Shown: in pieces, positions 13,559 to 26,760 of the stretch
How positions within the stretch are numbered: position 1 is the stretch's first letter
Layout of the letters: every line of letters starts with the position of its first letter
Assembly: GCA_033782935.1 (NCBI GenBank)
Contig: JAWQEG010000129.1
Location: 1,121,001 to 1,185,000, forward strand
Origin: Petrolisthes cinctipes
Lineage: Eukaryota > Arthropoda > Malacostraca > Decapoda > Porcellanidae
Direction: 5' to 3'
Length of the DNA stretch: 64,000 nucleotides
Made by a program: the position numbers and the translations under genes
The notes under the pieces: model-generated
The model's input: the letters and a program-made list of their open reading frames with translations, nothing else
Told to the model about the DNA's origin: nothing
Databases searched by the model: none

Positions 13559-16417
13559 TTGAAAATACTCTAACACGGAGTAGGCATGTACAGATCGCAT
13601 CTGGGACCCCTTAATATCGAATTTTCGGGTGATTTGGGCCTTAATTTGAGATATCGACTTTTTGGCACCTAAAATATCGATTTTTAGCATGTTTTTAGCC
13701 TATATTTTGAAAATATTCTAGCACTGAGTAGGCATGTACAGATTGCTTCTGGGACCCCAAAATATTGAATTTTCGGGTATTTAGGGCCAGAATTTGAGAT
13801 ATAAACGGGTACAGAAGATGCAAGCATATATCGACTTTTGGGCACCTAAAAGATCGATTTTCAGTATGTTTTTGGCCTGTATTTTGAAAATATTCTAACA
13901 CGGAGTAGGCATGTACAGATCGCTTCTGGGACCCCTAAATATCGAATTTTCGGGTGTTTTGGGACTGAATTTGAGATATCACCTTTACGCACCTAAAATA
14001 TCGATTTTTAGCATGTTTTGAGCTCATATTTTGAAAATATTCTAGCACTGACTAGGCATGTACAGATCGCTTCTGGGACCCCAAAATATCGAATTTTCGA
14101 GTGTTTTGAGCTTGAATTTGAGATATAAACGAGTACAGAAGATATATGCACATATCGACTTTTGGGCACCTAAAATATCGATTTTGAGCATGTTTTGAGC
14201 CTATATTTTGAAAACATTCTAGCACTGAGTAGACATGTACAGATCGCTTCTGGGACCCCAAAATATCGAATTTTCGGGTGTTTTGAGCCTGAATTTGAGA
14301 TATAAACGAGTATAGAAGATGCATACACATATTGACTTTGGGGCACCAAAAATATCGATTTTCAGCATGTTTTAGGCCTGAATTTTGAAATTACTCTAAC
14401 ACGGAGTAGGCATGTACAGATCGCTTCTGGGACCCCAAAATATCGAATTTTCGGGTGTTTAGGGCCAGAATTTGAGATATAAACGGGTACAGAAGATGCA
14501 TGCACATATCGACTTTTGGGCACCTAAAAGATCGATTTTCAGTAAGTTTTTGGCCTGTATTTTGAAAATACTCTTACACGGAGTAGGCATGTACAGATCG
14601 ATTCTGGGACCCCAAAATATCGAATTTTCGGGAGTTTAAGGCCAGAATTTGAGATATAAACGAGTACAGAAGATGCAAGCACATATCGACTTTTGGGCAC
14701 CTAGAAGATCGATTTTCAGTATGTTTTTGGCCTGTATTTTAAAAATACTCTAACACGGAGTAGGCATGTACAGATCCCTTCTGGGACCCCTAAATATCGA
14801 ATTTTCGGGTGTTTTGGGTCTGAATTTGAGATATCGACTTTTTGGCACCTAAAATATCGATTTTTAGCATGTTTTTAGCCTATATTTTGAAAATATTCTA
14901 GCACTGAGTAGGCATGTACAGATTGCTTCTGGGACCCCAAAATATTAAATTTTCAGGTGTTTTGAGCCTGAATTTGAGATATAAACGGGTACAGAAGATA
15001 CATGCACATATTGACTTTGAGCATCTAAAATATCGATTTTCAGCATGTTTTGGGCCTGTATTTTGAAAATACTCTAGCACGGAGTAGGCATGTACAGATC
15101 GCTTCTGGGACCCCAAAATATCGAATTTTAGGGTGTTTTGAGCCTGAATTTGAGATATAAACGGGTACTGAAGATGAATGCACATATCGACTTTTTGGCA
15201 CCTAAAACATTGATTTTGAGCATGTTTTGGGCCTGTATTTTGAAAATACTCTAACACGGAGTAGGCATGTACAGATCGCTTCTGGGACCCCAAAATATCG
15301 AATTTTCGGGTGTTTTGGGTCTGAATTTGAGATATCGCCTTTACGCACCTAAAATATCGATTTTTAGCATGTTTTGAGCCTATATTTTGAAAACATTCTA
15401 GCACTGAGTAGGCATGTACAGATCGCTTCTGGGACCCCAAAATATCGAATTTTCGGGTGTTTTGACCCTGAATTTGAGATATAAACGGGTACTGAAGATG
15501 AATGCACATATCGACTTTTGGGCACCTAAAATATCGATTTTGAGCATGTTTTGAGCCTATATTTTGAAAACATTCTAGCACTGAGTAGGCAAGTAAAGAT
15601 CGCTTCTGGGACCCCAAAATGAAGAATTTTCGGGTATTTTGAGCCTGAATTTGAGATATAAACGAGTATAGAAGATGCATACACATATTGACTTTGGGGC
15701 ACCAAAAATATCGATTTTCAGCATGTTTTAGGCCTGATTTTTGAAATTACTCTAACACGGAGTAGGCATGTACAGATCGCTTCTGGGACCCCAAAATATC
15801 GTATTTTCGGGTGTTTAGGGCCAGAATTTAAGATATAAACGGGTACAGAAGATACATGCACATATTGACTTTGGGCATCTAAAATATCGATTTTCTGCAT
15901 GTTTTGGGCCTGTATATTGAAAATACTCTAACACGGAGTAGGCATGTACAGATCGCTTCTGGGACCCCAAAATATCGAATTTTCGGGTGTTTTGGACCTG
16001 AATTTGAGATATCGCCTTTACGCACCTAAAATATCGATTTTTAGCATGTTTTGAGCTCATATTTTGAAAATATTCTAGCACTGAGTAGGCAAGTACAGAT
16101 CGCTTCTGGGACCCCAAAATATCGAATTTTCGGGTGTTTTGAGCTGGAATTTGAGATATAAACGAGTACAGAAGATGTATGCACATATCGACTTTTAGGC
16201 ACCTAAAATATCGGTTTTGAGCATGTTTTGAGCCTATATTTTGAAAACATTCTAGCACTGAGTAGGCATGTACAGATTGCTTCTGGGACCCCAAAGTATC
16301 GAATTTTCGGGTGTTTTGAGCCTGAATTTGAGATATAAACGAGTATAGAAGATGCATGCACATATCGACTTTTGGGCACCTAAAAGATCGATTTTCAGTA
16401 TGTTTTTGGCCTGTATT
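13559..16417. repeat. 2859-bp higher-order repeat, copy 2
   Basis: This is the second copy, carrying all the markers listed for copy 1. It differs at single bases, for example TTGGCACCTA at 14842, GGGTATTTTG at 15633 against GGGTGTTTTG, and GAGCTCATAT at 16053 against AACCTCATAT. It ends where the array switches to block A-like monomers. Confidence 0.88.
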
Positions 16418-17410
16418 TTGAAAATACTCTGACACGGAGTAGGCATGTACAGATCGCTTCTGGGACCCCAAAATATCGAATTTTCGGGTGTTTTGGGCCT
16501 TAATTTGAGATATCGCCTTTTTGGCACCTAAAATATCGATTTTTAGCATGTTATGAGCCTATATTTTGAAAATATTCTAGCACTGAGTAGGCATGTACAG
16601 ATTGCTTCTGGGACCCCAAAATATCGAATTTTCGGGTGTTTTGAGCCTGAATTTGAAATATAAACGGGTACAGAAGATACATGCACATATCGACTTTTGG
16701 GCACCTAAAAGATCGATTTTCAGTATGTTTTTGGCCTGTATTTTGAAAATACTCTAACACGGAGTAGGCTTGTACAGATCGCTTCTGGGACCCCTAAATA
16801 TCGAATTTTCGGGTGTTTTGGGCCTTAATTTGATATATCGACTTTTTGGCACCTAAAATATCGATTTTTAGCATGTTTTTAGCCTATATTTTGAAAATAT
16901 TCTAGCACTGAGTAGGCATGTACAGATCGCTTCTGGGACCCCAAAATATCGAATTTTTGGTGTTTTAAGCTTGAATTTGAGATATAAACGAGTACAGAAT
17001 ATGCATGCACATATCGACTTTTGGGCACCTAAAATATCGATTTTGAGCATGTTTTGAGCCTATATTTTGAAAAAATTCTAGCACTGAGTAGGCATGTACA
17101 GATCGCTTCTGGGACCCCAAAATATCGAATTTTCGGGTGTTTTGAGCATGAATTTGAGATATAAACGAGTATAGAAGATGCATGCACATATCGACTTTTG
17201 GGCACCTAAAAGATCGATTTTCAGTATGTTTTTGGCCTGTATTTTGAAAATACTCTGACACGGAGTAGGCATGTACAGATCGCTTCTGGGACCCCAAAAT
17301 ATCGAATTTTCGGGTGTTTTTGGCCTTAATTTGAGATATCGACTTTTTGGCACCTAAAATATCGATTTTTAGCATGTTATGAGCCTATATTTTGAAAATA
17401 TTCTAGCACT
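16418..17410. repeat. Block A-like monomers with an 826-bp local repeat
   Basis: 16269-16940 matches 1526-2200 (offset 14743). 17078-17353 matches 16252-16527 (offset 826), each ending in GCATGTTATGAGCC (16547, 17373). One monomer reads TTTTTGGTGTTTTAAGC, with a lost G. The segment interrupts the 2859-bp HOR and its partial third copy. Confidence 0.7.
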
Positions 17411-19420
17411 GAGTAGGCATGTACAGATTGCTTCTGGGACCCCAAAATATCGAATTTTCGGGTATTTAGGGCCAGAATTTGAGATATAAACGGGTACAGA
17501 AGATGCCAGCATATATCGACTTTTGGGCACCTAAAAGATCGATTTTCAGTATGTTTTTGGCCTGTATTTTGAAAATATTCTAACACGGAGTAGGCATTTA
17601 CAGATCGCTTCTGGGACCCCTAAATATCGAATTTTCGGGTGTTTTGGGACTGAATTTGAAATATCGCCTTTACGCACCTAAAATATCGATTTTTAGCATG
17701 TTTTGAGCTCATATTTTGAAAATATTCTAGCACTGACTAAGCATGTACAGATCGCTTCTGGGACCCCAAAATATCGAATTTTCGGGTGTTTTGAGCTTGA
17801 ATTTGAGATATAAACGAGTACAGAAGATGTATGCACATATCGACTTTTGGGCACCTAAAATATCGATTTTGAGCATGTTTTGAGCCTATATTTTGAAAAC
17901 ATTCTAGCACTGAGTAGGCATGTACAGATCGCTTCTGGGACCCCAAAATATCGAATTTTCGGGTGTTTAGGGCCAGAATTTGAGATATAAACGGGTACAG
18001 AAGATGCATGCACATATCGACTTTGGGGCACCTAAAAGATCGATTTTCAGTAAGTTTTTGGCCTGTATTTTGAAAATACTCTTACACGGAGTAGGCATGT
18101 ACAGATCGATTCTGGGACCCCAAAATATCGAATTTTCGGGTGTTTAAGGCCAGAATTTGAGATATAAACGGGTTCAGAAGATGCAAGCACATATCGCCTT
18201 TTGGGCACCTAAAAGATCGATTTTCAGTATGTTTTTGGCTGTATTTTAAAAATACTCTAACACGGAGTAGGCATGTACAGATCCCTTCTGGGACCCCTAA
18301 ATATCGAATTTTCGGGTGTTTTGGGTCTGAATTTGAGATATCAACTTTTTGGCACCTAAAATATCGATTTTTACCATGTTTTTAGCCTATATTTTGAAAA
18401 TATTCTAGCACTGAGTAGGCATGTACAGATTGCTTCTGGGACTCCAAAATATTAAATTTTCGGGTGTTTTGAGCCTGAATTTGAGATATAAACGGGTACA
18501 GAAGATACATGCACATATTGACTTTGAGCATCTAAAATATCGATTTTCAGCATGTTTTGGGCCTGTATTTTGAAAATACTCTAACACGGAGTAGGCATGT
18601 ACAGATCGCTTCTGGGACCCCAAAATATCGAATTTTCGGGTGTTTTGAGCCTGAATTTGAGATATAAACGGGTACTGAAGATGAATGCACATATCGACTT
18701 TTGGGCACCTAAAACATTGATTTTGAGCATGTTTTGGGCCTGTATTTTGAAAATACTCTAACACGGAGTAGGCATGTACAGGTCGCTTCTGGGACCCCAA
18801 AATATCGAATTTTCGGGTGTTTTGGGCCTGAATTTGAGATATCGCCTTTACGCACCTAAAATATCGATTTTTAGCATGTTTTGAGCCTATATTTTGAAAA
18901 CATTCTAGCACTGAGTAGGCATGTACAGATCGCTTCTGGGACCCCAAAATATCGAATTTTCGGGTGTTTTGACCCTGAATTTGAGATATAAACGGGTACT
19001 GAAGATGAATGCACATATCGACTTTTGGGCACCTAAAATATCGATTTTGAGCATGTTTTGAGCCTATATTTTGAAAACATTCTAGCACTGAGTAGGCAAG
19101 TAAAGATCGCTTCTGGGACCCCAAAATAAAGAATTTTCGGGTGTTTTGAGCCTGAATTTGAGATATAAACGAGTATAGAAGATGCATACACATATTGACT
19201 TTGGGGCACCAAAAATATCGATTTTCAGCATGTTTTAGGCCTGAATTTTGAAATTACTCTAACACGGAGTAGGCATGTACAGATCGCTTCTGGGACCCCA
19301 AAATATCGTATTTTCGGGTGTTTAGGGCCAGAATTTAAGATATAAACGGGTACAGAAGATGCATGCACATATCGACTTTTGGGCACCTAAAAGATCGATT
19401 TTCAGTATGTTTTTGGCCTG
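17411..19420. repeat. 2859-bp higher-order repeat, partial third copy
   Basis: This segment matches copy 2 at offset about 3685 up to roughly 18.0 kb and at 3507 from 18.4 kb. The shift of 178 is the loss of one L monomer. It shares GACTAAGCATG/GACTAGG, ACTCTTACACGG, GATCGATTCTGGG, the AATATTAAATTTTC unit (18448) and a CCAAAATAAAGAATT version (19122) of the CCAAAATGAAGAATT marker. It is more diverged from copies 1 and 2 than they are from each other. Confidence 0.78.
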
Positions 19421-20539
19421 TATTTTGAAAATACTCTTACACGAAGTAGGCATGTACAGATCGCATCTGGGACCCCAAAATATCGAATTTTCGGGTGTTT
19501 AGGGCCAGTATTTGAGATATAAACGGGTACTGAAGATGCATGCACATATCGACTTTTGGGCACCTAAAACATTGATTTTCAGTATGTTTTTGGCCTGTAT
19601 TTTGAAAATACTCTAACACGGAGTAGGCATGTACAGTTCGCTTCTAGGACCCCTAAATATCGAATTTTCGGGTGTTTTGGGCCTTAATTTGAGATATCGA
19701 CTTTTTGGCACCTAAAATATCGATTTTTAGCATGTTTTTTGCCTATATTTTGAAAATATTCTAGCACTGAGTAGGCATGTACAGATTGCTTCTGGGACCC
19801 CAAAATATTGAGTTTTCGGGTGTTTTGAGCCTGAATTTGAGATATAAACAGGTCCAGAAGATACATGCACATATTGACTTTGGGTATCTAAAATATCGAT
19901 TTTCAGCATTTTTTGGGCATGTATTTTGAGAATACTCTAACACGGAGTAGGCATGTACAGATCGCTTCTGGGACCCCAAAATATCGAATTTTCGGGTGTT
20001 TTGAGCCTGAATTTGAGATATAAACGGGTACAGAAGATACATGCACATATCGACTTTTGGGCACCTAAAAGATCGATTTTCAGTATGTTTTTGGCCTGTA
20101 TTTTGAAAATACTCTAACACGGAGTAGGCATGTACAGATCGCTTCTGGGACCCCAAAATATCGAATTTTCGGGTGTTTTGAGCTTGAATTTGAGATATAA
20201 ACGAGTACACAAGATGCATGCACATATCGACTTTTGGGCACCTAAAATATCGATTTTGTGCATGTTTTGAGCCTATATTTTGAAAACATTCTAGCACTGT
20301 GTAGGCATGTATAGATCGCTTCTGGGACCCCAAAATATCGAATTTTCGGGTGTTTTGAGCCTAAACTTGAGATATAAACGAGTACAGAAGATGCATGCAC
20401 ATATCGACTTTTGGGCACCTAAAAGATCGATTTTCAGTATGTTTTTGGGATGTATTTTGAAAATACTCTAACACGGAGTAGGCATGTACAGATCGCTTCT
20501 GGGACCCTTAAATATCGAATTTTCGGGTGTTTTGGGCCG
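19421..20539. repeat. Mosaic monomers before the 2834-bp unit
   Basis: Mostly L monomers. 19684-19909 matches 21366-21591 (offset 1682) and 24200-24425, with GCATGTTTTTTGCC, AATATTGAGTTTTC and GGTCCAGAAG/GGTCGAGAAG. The remaining units follow the type order of the next HOR but without its private variants. Confidence 0.6.
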
Positions 20540-23373
20540 TAATTTGAGATATCGACTTTTTGGCACCTAAAATATCGATTTTTAGCATGTTTTGAGCCTA
20601 TATTTTGAAAACATTCTAGCACTGAGTAGGCATGTACAGATTGCTTCTGGGACCCGAAAATATTGAATTTTCGGGTGTTTTGAGCCTGAATTTGAGATAT
20701 AAACGGGTCCAGAAGATACATGCACATATTGACTTTGGGTATCTAAAATATCGATTTTCAGCATGTTTTGGGCATGTATTTTGAAAATACTCTAACACGG
20801 AGTAGGCATGTACAGATCGCTTCTTGGACCCCAAAATATCGAATTTTCGGGTGTTTTTGAGCCTGAATTTGAGATATAAATGGGTACTGAAGATGCATGC
20901 ACATATCGACTTTTTGTCACCTAAAACATCAATTTTGAGCATGTTTTAAGCCTGTATTTTGAAAATACTCTAACACGGAGTAGGCATGTACAGATCGCTT
21001 CTGGGACCCCTAAATATCAAATATTCGGGTGTTTTGGGCCTTAATTTGAGATATCGACTTTTTGGCACCTAAAATATCGATTTTTAGCATGTTTTTAGCC
21101 TATATTTTGAAAATATTCTAGCACTGAGTAGGCATGTACAGATTGCTTCTGGGACCCCAAAATATCGAATTTTCGGGGGTTTTGAGCCTGAATTTGAGAT
21201 ACAAACGGGTACAGAAGATACATGCACATATCGACTTTTGGGCACCTAAAAGATCGATTTTCAGTATGTTTTTGGCCTGTATTTTGAAAATACTCTAACA
21301 CGGAGTAGGCATGTACAGATCGCTTCTGGGACCCCTAAATATCGAATTTTCGGGTGTTTTGGGCCTTAATTTGAGATATCGACTTTTTGGCACCTAAAAT
21401 ATCGATTTTTAGCATGTTTTTTGCCTATATTTTGAAAATATTTTAGCACTGAGTAGGCATGTACAGATTGCTTCTTGGACCCCAAAATATTGAGTTTTCG
21501 GGTGTTTTGAGATTGAATTTGAGATATAAACGGGTCGAGAAGATACATGCACATATTGACTTTGGGTATCTAAAATATCGATTTTCAGCATGTTTTGGGC
21601 ATGTATTTTGAAAATACTTTAACACGGAGTAGGCATGTACAGATCGCTTCTTGGACCCCAAAATATCGAATTTTCGGGTGTTTTGAGCCTGAATTTGAGA
21701 TATAAACGGGTACTGAAGATGCATGCACATATCGACTTTTTGTCACCTAAAACATCGATTTTGAGCATGTTTTGGGCCTGTATTTTGAAAATACTCTAAC
21801 ACTGAGTAGGCATGTACAGATCGCTTCTGGGACCCCTAAATATCGAATTTTCGGGTGTTTTGGGACTGAATTTGAGATATCGACTTTTTGGCACCTAAAA
21901 TATCGATTTTTAGCATGTTTTGAGCTTTTTTTTTTGAAAATATTCTAGCACTGAGTAGGCATGTACACATCGCTTCTGGGACCCCAAAATATCGAATTTG
22001 CGGGTGTTTTGAGCTTGAATTTGAGACATAAACGAGTACAGAAGATGCATGCCCATATCGACTTTTGGGCACCTAAAATATCGATTTTGAGCATGTTTTG
22101 AGCCTATATTTTGAAAACATTCTAGCACTGAGTAGGCATGTACAGATCGCATCTGGGACCCCAAAATATCGAATTTTCGGGAGTTTAGGGCCAGAATTTG
22201 AGATATAAACGGGTACAGAGGATGCATGCACAAATCGACTTTTTGTCACCTAAAACATCAATTTTGAGCATGTTTTGGGCCTGTATTTTGAAAATACTCT
22301 AACACGGAGTAGGCATGTACAGATCGCTTCTGGGACCCCTAAATATCAAATATTCGGGTGTTTTGGGCCTTAATTTGAGATATCCACTTTTTGGCACCTA
22401 AAATATCGATTTTTAACATGCTTTTAGCCTATATTTTGAAAATATTCTAGCACTGAGTAGGCATGTACAGATTGCTTCTGGGACCCCAAAAAATCGAATT
22501 TTCGGGTGTTTTGAGCCTGAATTTGAGATATAAACGAGTACAGAAGATACATACACATATTGACTTTAGGTATCTAAAATATCGATTTTCAGCATGTTTT
22601 GGGCATGTATTTTGAAAATACTCTAACACGGAGTAGGCATGTACTTATCGCTTCTTGGACCCCAAAATATCGAATTTTCGGGTGTTTTGAGCCTGAATTT
22701 GAGATATAAACGGGTACTGAAGATGCATGCACATATCGACTTTTTGTCACCTAAAACAATGATTTTGAGCATGTTTTGGGCCTGTATTTTGAAAATACTC
22801 TAACACGGAGTAGGCATGTACAGATCGCTTCTGGGACCCCTAAATATCGAATTTTCGGGTGTTTTGGGACTGAATTTGAGATATCGACTTTTTGGCACCT
22901 AAAATATCGATTTGTAGCATGTTTTGAGCTTTTATTTTGAAAATATTCTAGCACTGAGTAGGCATGTACAGATCGCTTCTGGCACCCCAAAATATCGAAT
23001 TTGCGGGTGTTTTGAGCTTGAATTTGAGATATAAACGAGTACAGAAGATGCATGCCCATATCGACTTTTGGGCACCTAAAATATCGATTTTGAGCATGTT
23101 TTGAGCCTATATTTTGAAAACATTCTAGCTCTGAGTAGGCATGTACAGATCGCTTCTGGGACCAAAAAATATCGAATTTTCGGGTGTTTTGAGCCTGAAT
23201 TTGAGATACAAACGGGTACAGAAGATACATGCACATATCGACTTTTGGGCACCTAAAAGTTCGATTTTCAGTATGTTTTTGGCCTGTATTTTGAAAATAC
23301 TCTAACACGGAGTAGGCATGTACAGATCGCTTCTGGGACCCCTAAATATCGAATTTTCGGGTGTTTTGGGCCT
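20540..23373. repeat. 2834-bp higher-order repeat, copy 1
   Basis: Positions here recur at +2834 up to about 24.7 kb and at +2815 afterwards. Markers are TTTTTGTCACC with ACATCAATTTTG (20914, 22241), the private TAAATATCAAATATTCGGG unit (21011, 22340), CTTCTTGGACCCC, TTTTTGAGCC with GATATAAATGGG (20845), GGCACCCCAAAAT with AATTTGCGGG (22980) and GTACTTATCGCTTC (22642). Monomer types are mixed L and S1. The left edge is gradual. Confidence 0.85.
21925..21935. other. Ten-base T-run in one monomer
   Basis: A GAGC-T(10)-GAAAATATTC sequence replaces GAGCTTTTATTTTGAAAATATTC. The twin at 24759 has nine T. The likely path is an A-to-T change in TTTTATTTT followed by slippage. The related monomers at 22926 and 25741 keep TTTTATTTT. 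Confidence 0.75.
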
Positions 23374-26188
23374 TAATTTGAGATATCGACTTTTTGGCAC
23401 CTAAAATATCGATTTTTAGCATGTTTTTTGCCTATATTTTGAAAATATTTTAGCACTGAGTAGGCATGTACAGATTGCTTCTGGGACCCCAAAATATTGA
23501 ATTTTCGGGTGTTTTGAGCCTGAATTTGAGATATAAACGGGTCCAGAAGATACATGCACATATTGACTTTGGGTATCTAAAATATCGATTTTGAGCATGT
23601 TTTGGGCATGTATTATGAAAATACTCTAACACGGAGTAGGCATGTACAGATCGCTTCTTGGACCCCAAAATATCGAATTTTCGGGTGTTTTTGAGCCTGA
23701 ATTTGAGATATAAATGGGTACTGAAGATGCATGCACATATCGACTTTTTGTCACCTAAAACATCAATTTTGAGCATGTTTTGGGCCTGTATTTTGAAAAT
23801 ACTCTAACACGGAGTAGGCATGTACAGATCGCTTCTGGGACCCCTAAATATCAAATATTCGGGTGTTTTGGGCCTTAATTTGAGATATCGACTTTTTGGC
23901 ACCTAAAATATCGATTTTTAGCATGTTTTTAGCCTATATTTTGAAAATATTCTAGCACTGAGTAGGCATGTACAGATTGCTTCTGGGACCCCAAAATATC
24001 GAATTTTCGGGTGTTTTGAGCCTGAATTTGAGATACAAACGGGTACAGAAGATACATGCACATATCGACTTTTGGGCACCTAAAAGATCGATTTTCAGTA
24101 TGTTTTTGGCCTGTATTTTGAAAATACTCTAACACGGAGTAGGCATGTACAGATCGCTTCTGGGACCCCTAAATATCGAATTTTCGGGTGTTTTGGGCCT
24201 TAATTTGAGATATCGACTTTTTGGCACCTAAAATATCGATTTTTAGCATGTTTTTTGCCTATATTTTGAAAATATTTTAGCACTGAGTAGGCATGTACAG
24301 ATTGCTTCTGGGACCCCAAAATATTGAGTTTTCGGGTGTTTTGAGCCTGAATTTGAGATATAAACGGGTCGAGAAGATACATGCACATATTGACTTTGGG
24401 TATCTAAAATATCGATTTTCAGCATGTTTTGGGCATGTATTTTGAAAATACTTTAACACGGAGTAGGCATGTACAGATCGCTTCTTGGACCCCAAAATAT
24501 CGAATTTTCGGGTGTTTTGAGCCTGAATTTGAGATATAAACGGGTACTGAAGATGCATGCACATATCGACTTTTTGTCACCTAAAACATCGATTTTGAGC
24601 ATGTTTTGTGCCTGTATTTTGAAAATACTCTAACACTGAGTAGGCATGTACAGATCGCTTCTGGGACCCCTAAATATCGAATTTTCGGGTGTTTTGGGAC
24701 TGAATTTGAGATATCGACTTTTTGGCACCTAAAATATCGATTTTTAGCATGTTTTGAGCTTTTTTTTTGAAAATATTCTAGCACTGAGTAGGCATGTACA
24801 CATCGCTTCTGGCACCCCAAAATATCGAATTTGCGGGTGTTTTGAGCTTGAATTTGAGACATAAACGAGTACAGACTTTTGGGCACCTAAAATATCGATT
24901 TTGAGCATGTTTTGAAACTATATTTTGAAAACATTCTAGCACTGAGTAGGCATGTATAGATCGCATCTGGGACCCAAAAATATCGAATTTTCGGGTGTTT
25001 AGGGCCAGAATTTGAGATATAAACGGGTACAGAGGATGCATGCACAAATCGACTTTTTGTCACCTAAAACATCAATTTTGAGCAAGTTTTGGGCCTGTAT
25101 TTTGAAAATACTCTAACACGGAGTAGGCATGTACAGATCGCTTCTGGGACCCCTAAATATCAAATATTCGGGTGTTTTTGTGCCTTAATTTGAGATATCG
25201 ACTTTTTGGCACCTAAAATATCGATTTTTAGCATGCTTTTAGCCTATATTTTGAAAATATTCTAGCACTGAGTAGGCATGTACAGATTGCTTCTGGGACC
25301 CCAAAATATCGAATTTTCGGGTGTTTTGAGCCTGAATTTGAGATATAAACGAGTACAGAAGATACATGCACATATTGACTTTAGGTATCTAAAATATCGA
25401 TTTTCAGCATGTTTTGGGCATGTATTTTGAAAATACTCTAACACGGAGTAGGCATGTACTTATCGCTTCTTGGACCTCAAAATATCGAATTTTCGGGTGT
25501 TTTGAGCCTGAATTTGAGATATAAACGGGTACTGAAGATGCATGCACATATCGACTTTTTGTCACCTAAAACAATTATTTTGAGCATGTTTTGGGCCTGT
25601 ATTTTGAAAATACTCTAACACGGAGTAGGCATGTACAGATCGCTTCTGGGACCCCTAAATATCGAATTTTCGGGTGTTTTGGGACTGAATTTGAGATATC
25701 GACTTTTTGGCACCTAAAATATCGATTTTTAGCATGTTTTGAGCTTTTATTTTGAAAATATTCTAGCACTGAGTAGGCATGTACAGATCGCTTCTGGCAC
25801 CCCAAAATATCGAATTTGCGGGTGTTTTGAGCTTGAATTTGAGATATAAACGAGTACAGAAGATGCATGCCCATATCGACTTTTGGGCACCTAAAATATC
25901 GATTTTGAGCATGTTTTGAGCCTATATTTTGAAAACATTCTAGCACTGAGTAGGCATGTACAGATCGCATCTGGGACCCAAAAATATCGAATTTTCGGGT
26001 GTTTAGGGCCAGAATTTGAGATATAAACGGGTACAGAGGATGCATGCACAAATCGACTTTTTGTCACCTAAAACATCAATTTTGAGCATGTTTTTTGCCT
26101 GTATTTTGAAAATACTCTAACACGGAGTAGGCATGTACAGATCGCTTCTGGGACCCCTAAATATCAAATATTCGGGTGTTTTGGGCCT
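23374..26188. repeat. 2834-bp higher-order repeat, copy 2 (2815 bp)
   Basis: This second copy carries the same marker order. It is shorter because one monomer lost 19 bp at about 24873 and a T-run lost one base; a one-base gain at 25171 compensates in part. The private CAAATATTCGGG unit occurs at 23845, 25154 and 26158. Confidence 0.85.
24860..24890. other. 19-bp deletion in an L monomer
   Basis: Here ACGAGTACAGA runs straight into CTTTTGGGCACC, whereas the twin at 22032-22066 has AGATGCATGCCCATATCGA between them. The 19-bp loss explains most of the change in HOR offset from 2834 to 2815. Nearly the same segment is missing from the short monomers, but the ends differ, so this is an independent event. 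Confidence 0.85.
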
Positions 26189-26760
26189 TAATTTGAGATA
26201 TCGACTTTTTGGCACCTAAAATATCGATTTTTAGCATGTTTTTAGCCTATATTTTGAAAATATTCTTGCACTGAGTAGGCATGTACAGATTGCTTCTGGG
26301 ACCCCAAAATATCGAATTTTCGGGTGTTTTGAGCCTGAATTTGAGATATAAACGGGTACAGAAGATACATGCACATATCGACTTTTGGGCACCTAAAAGA
26401 TCGATTTTCAGTATGTTTTTGGCCTGTATTTTGAAAATACTCTAACACGGAGTAGGCATGTACAGATCGCTTCTGGGACCCCTAAATATCGAATTTTCGG
26501 GTGTTTTGGGCCTTAATTTGAGATATCGACTTTTTGGAACCTAAAATATCGCTTTTTAGCATATTTTTTGCCTATATTTTGAAAATATTCTAGCACTGAG
26601 TAGGCATGTACAGATTGCTTCTGGGACCCCAAAATATTGAATTTTCGGGTGTTTTGAGCCTGAATTTGAGATATAAACGGGTACAGAAGATACATGCACA
26701 TATTGACTTTGGGTATCTAAAATATCGATTTTCAGCATGTTTTGGTCATGTATTTTGAAA
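26189..26760. repeat. 2834-bp higher-order repeat, partial third copy
   Basis: 26190-26740 matches 23877-24427 at offset 2313, covering an S1 unit, an L unit with GATCGATTTTCAGTATG and the GCATATTTTTTGCC unit. The offset is shorter than the HOR period, so this copy joined after loss of several monomers. Confidence 0.7.
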
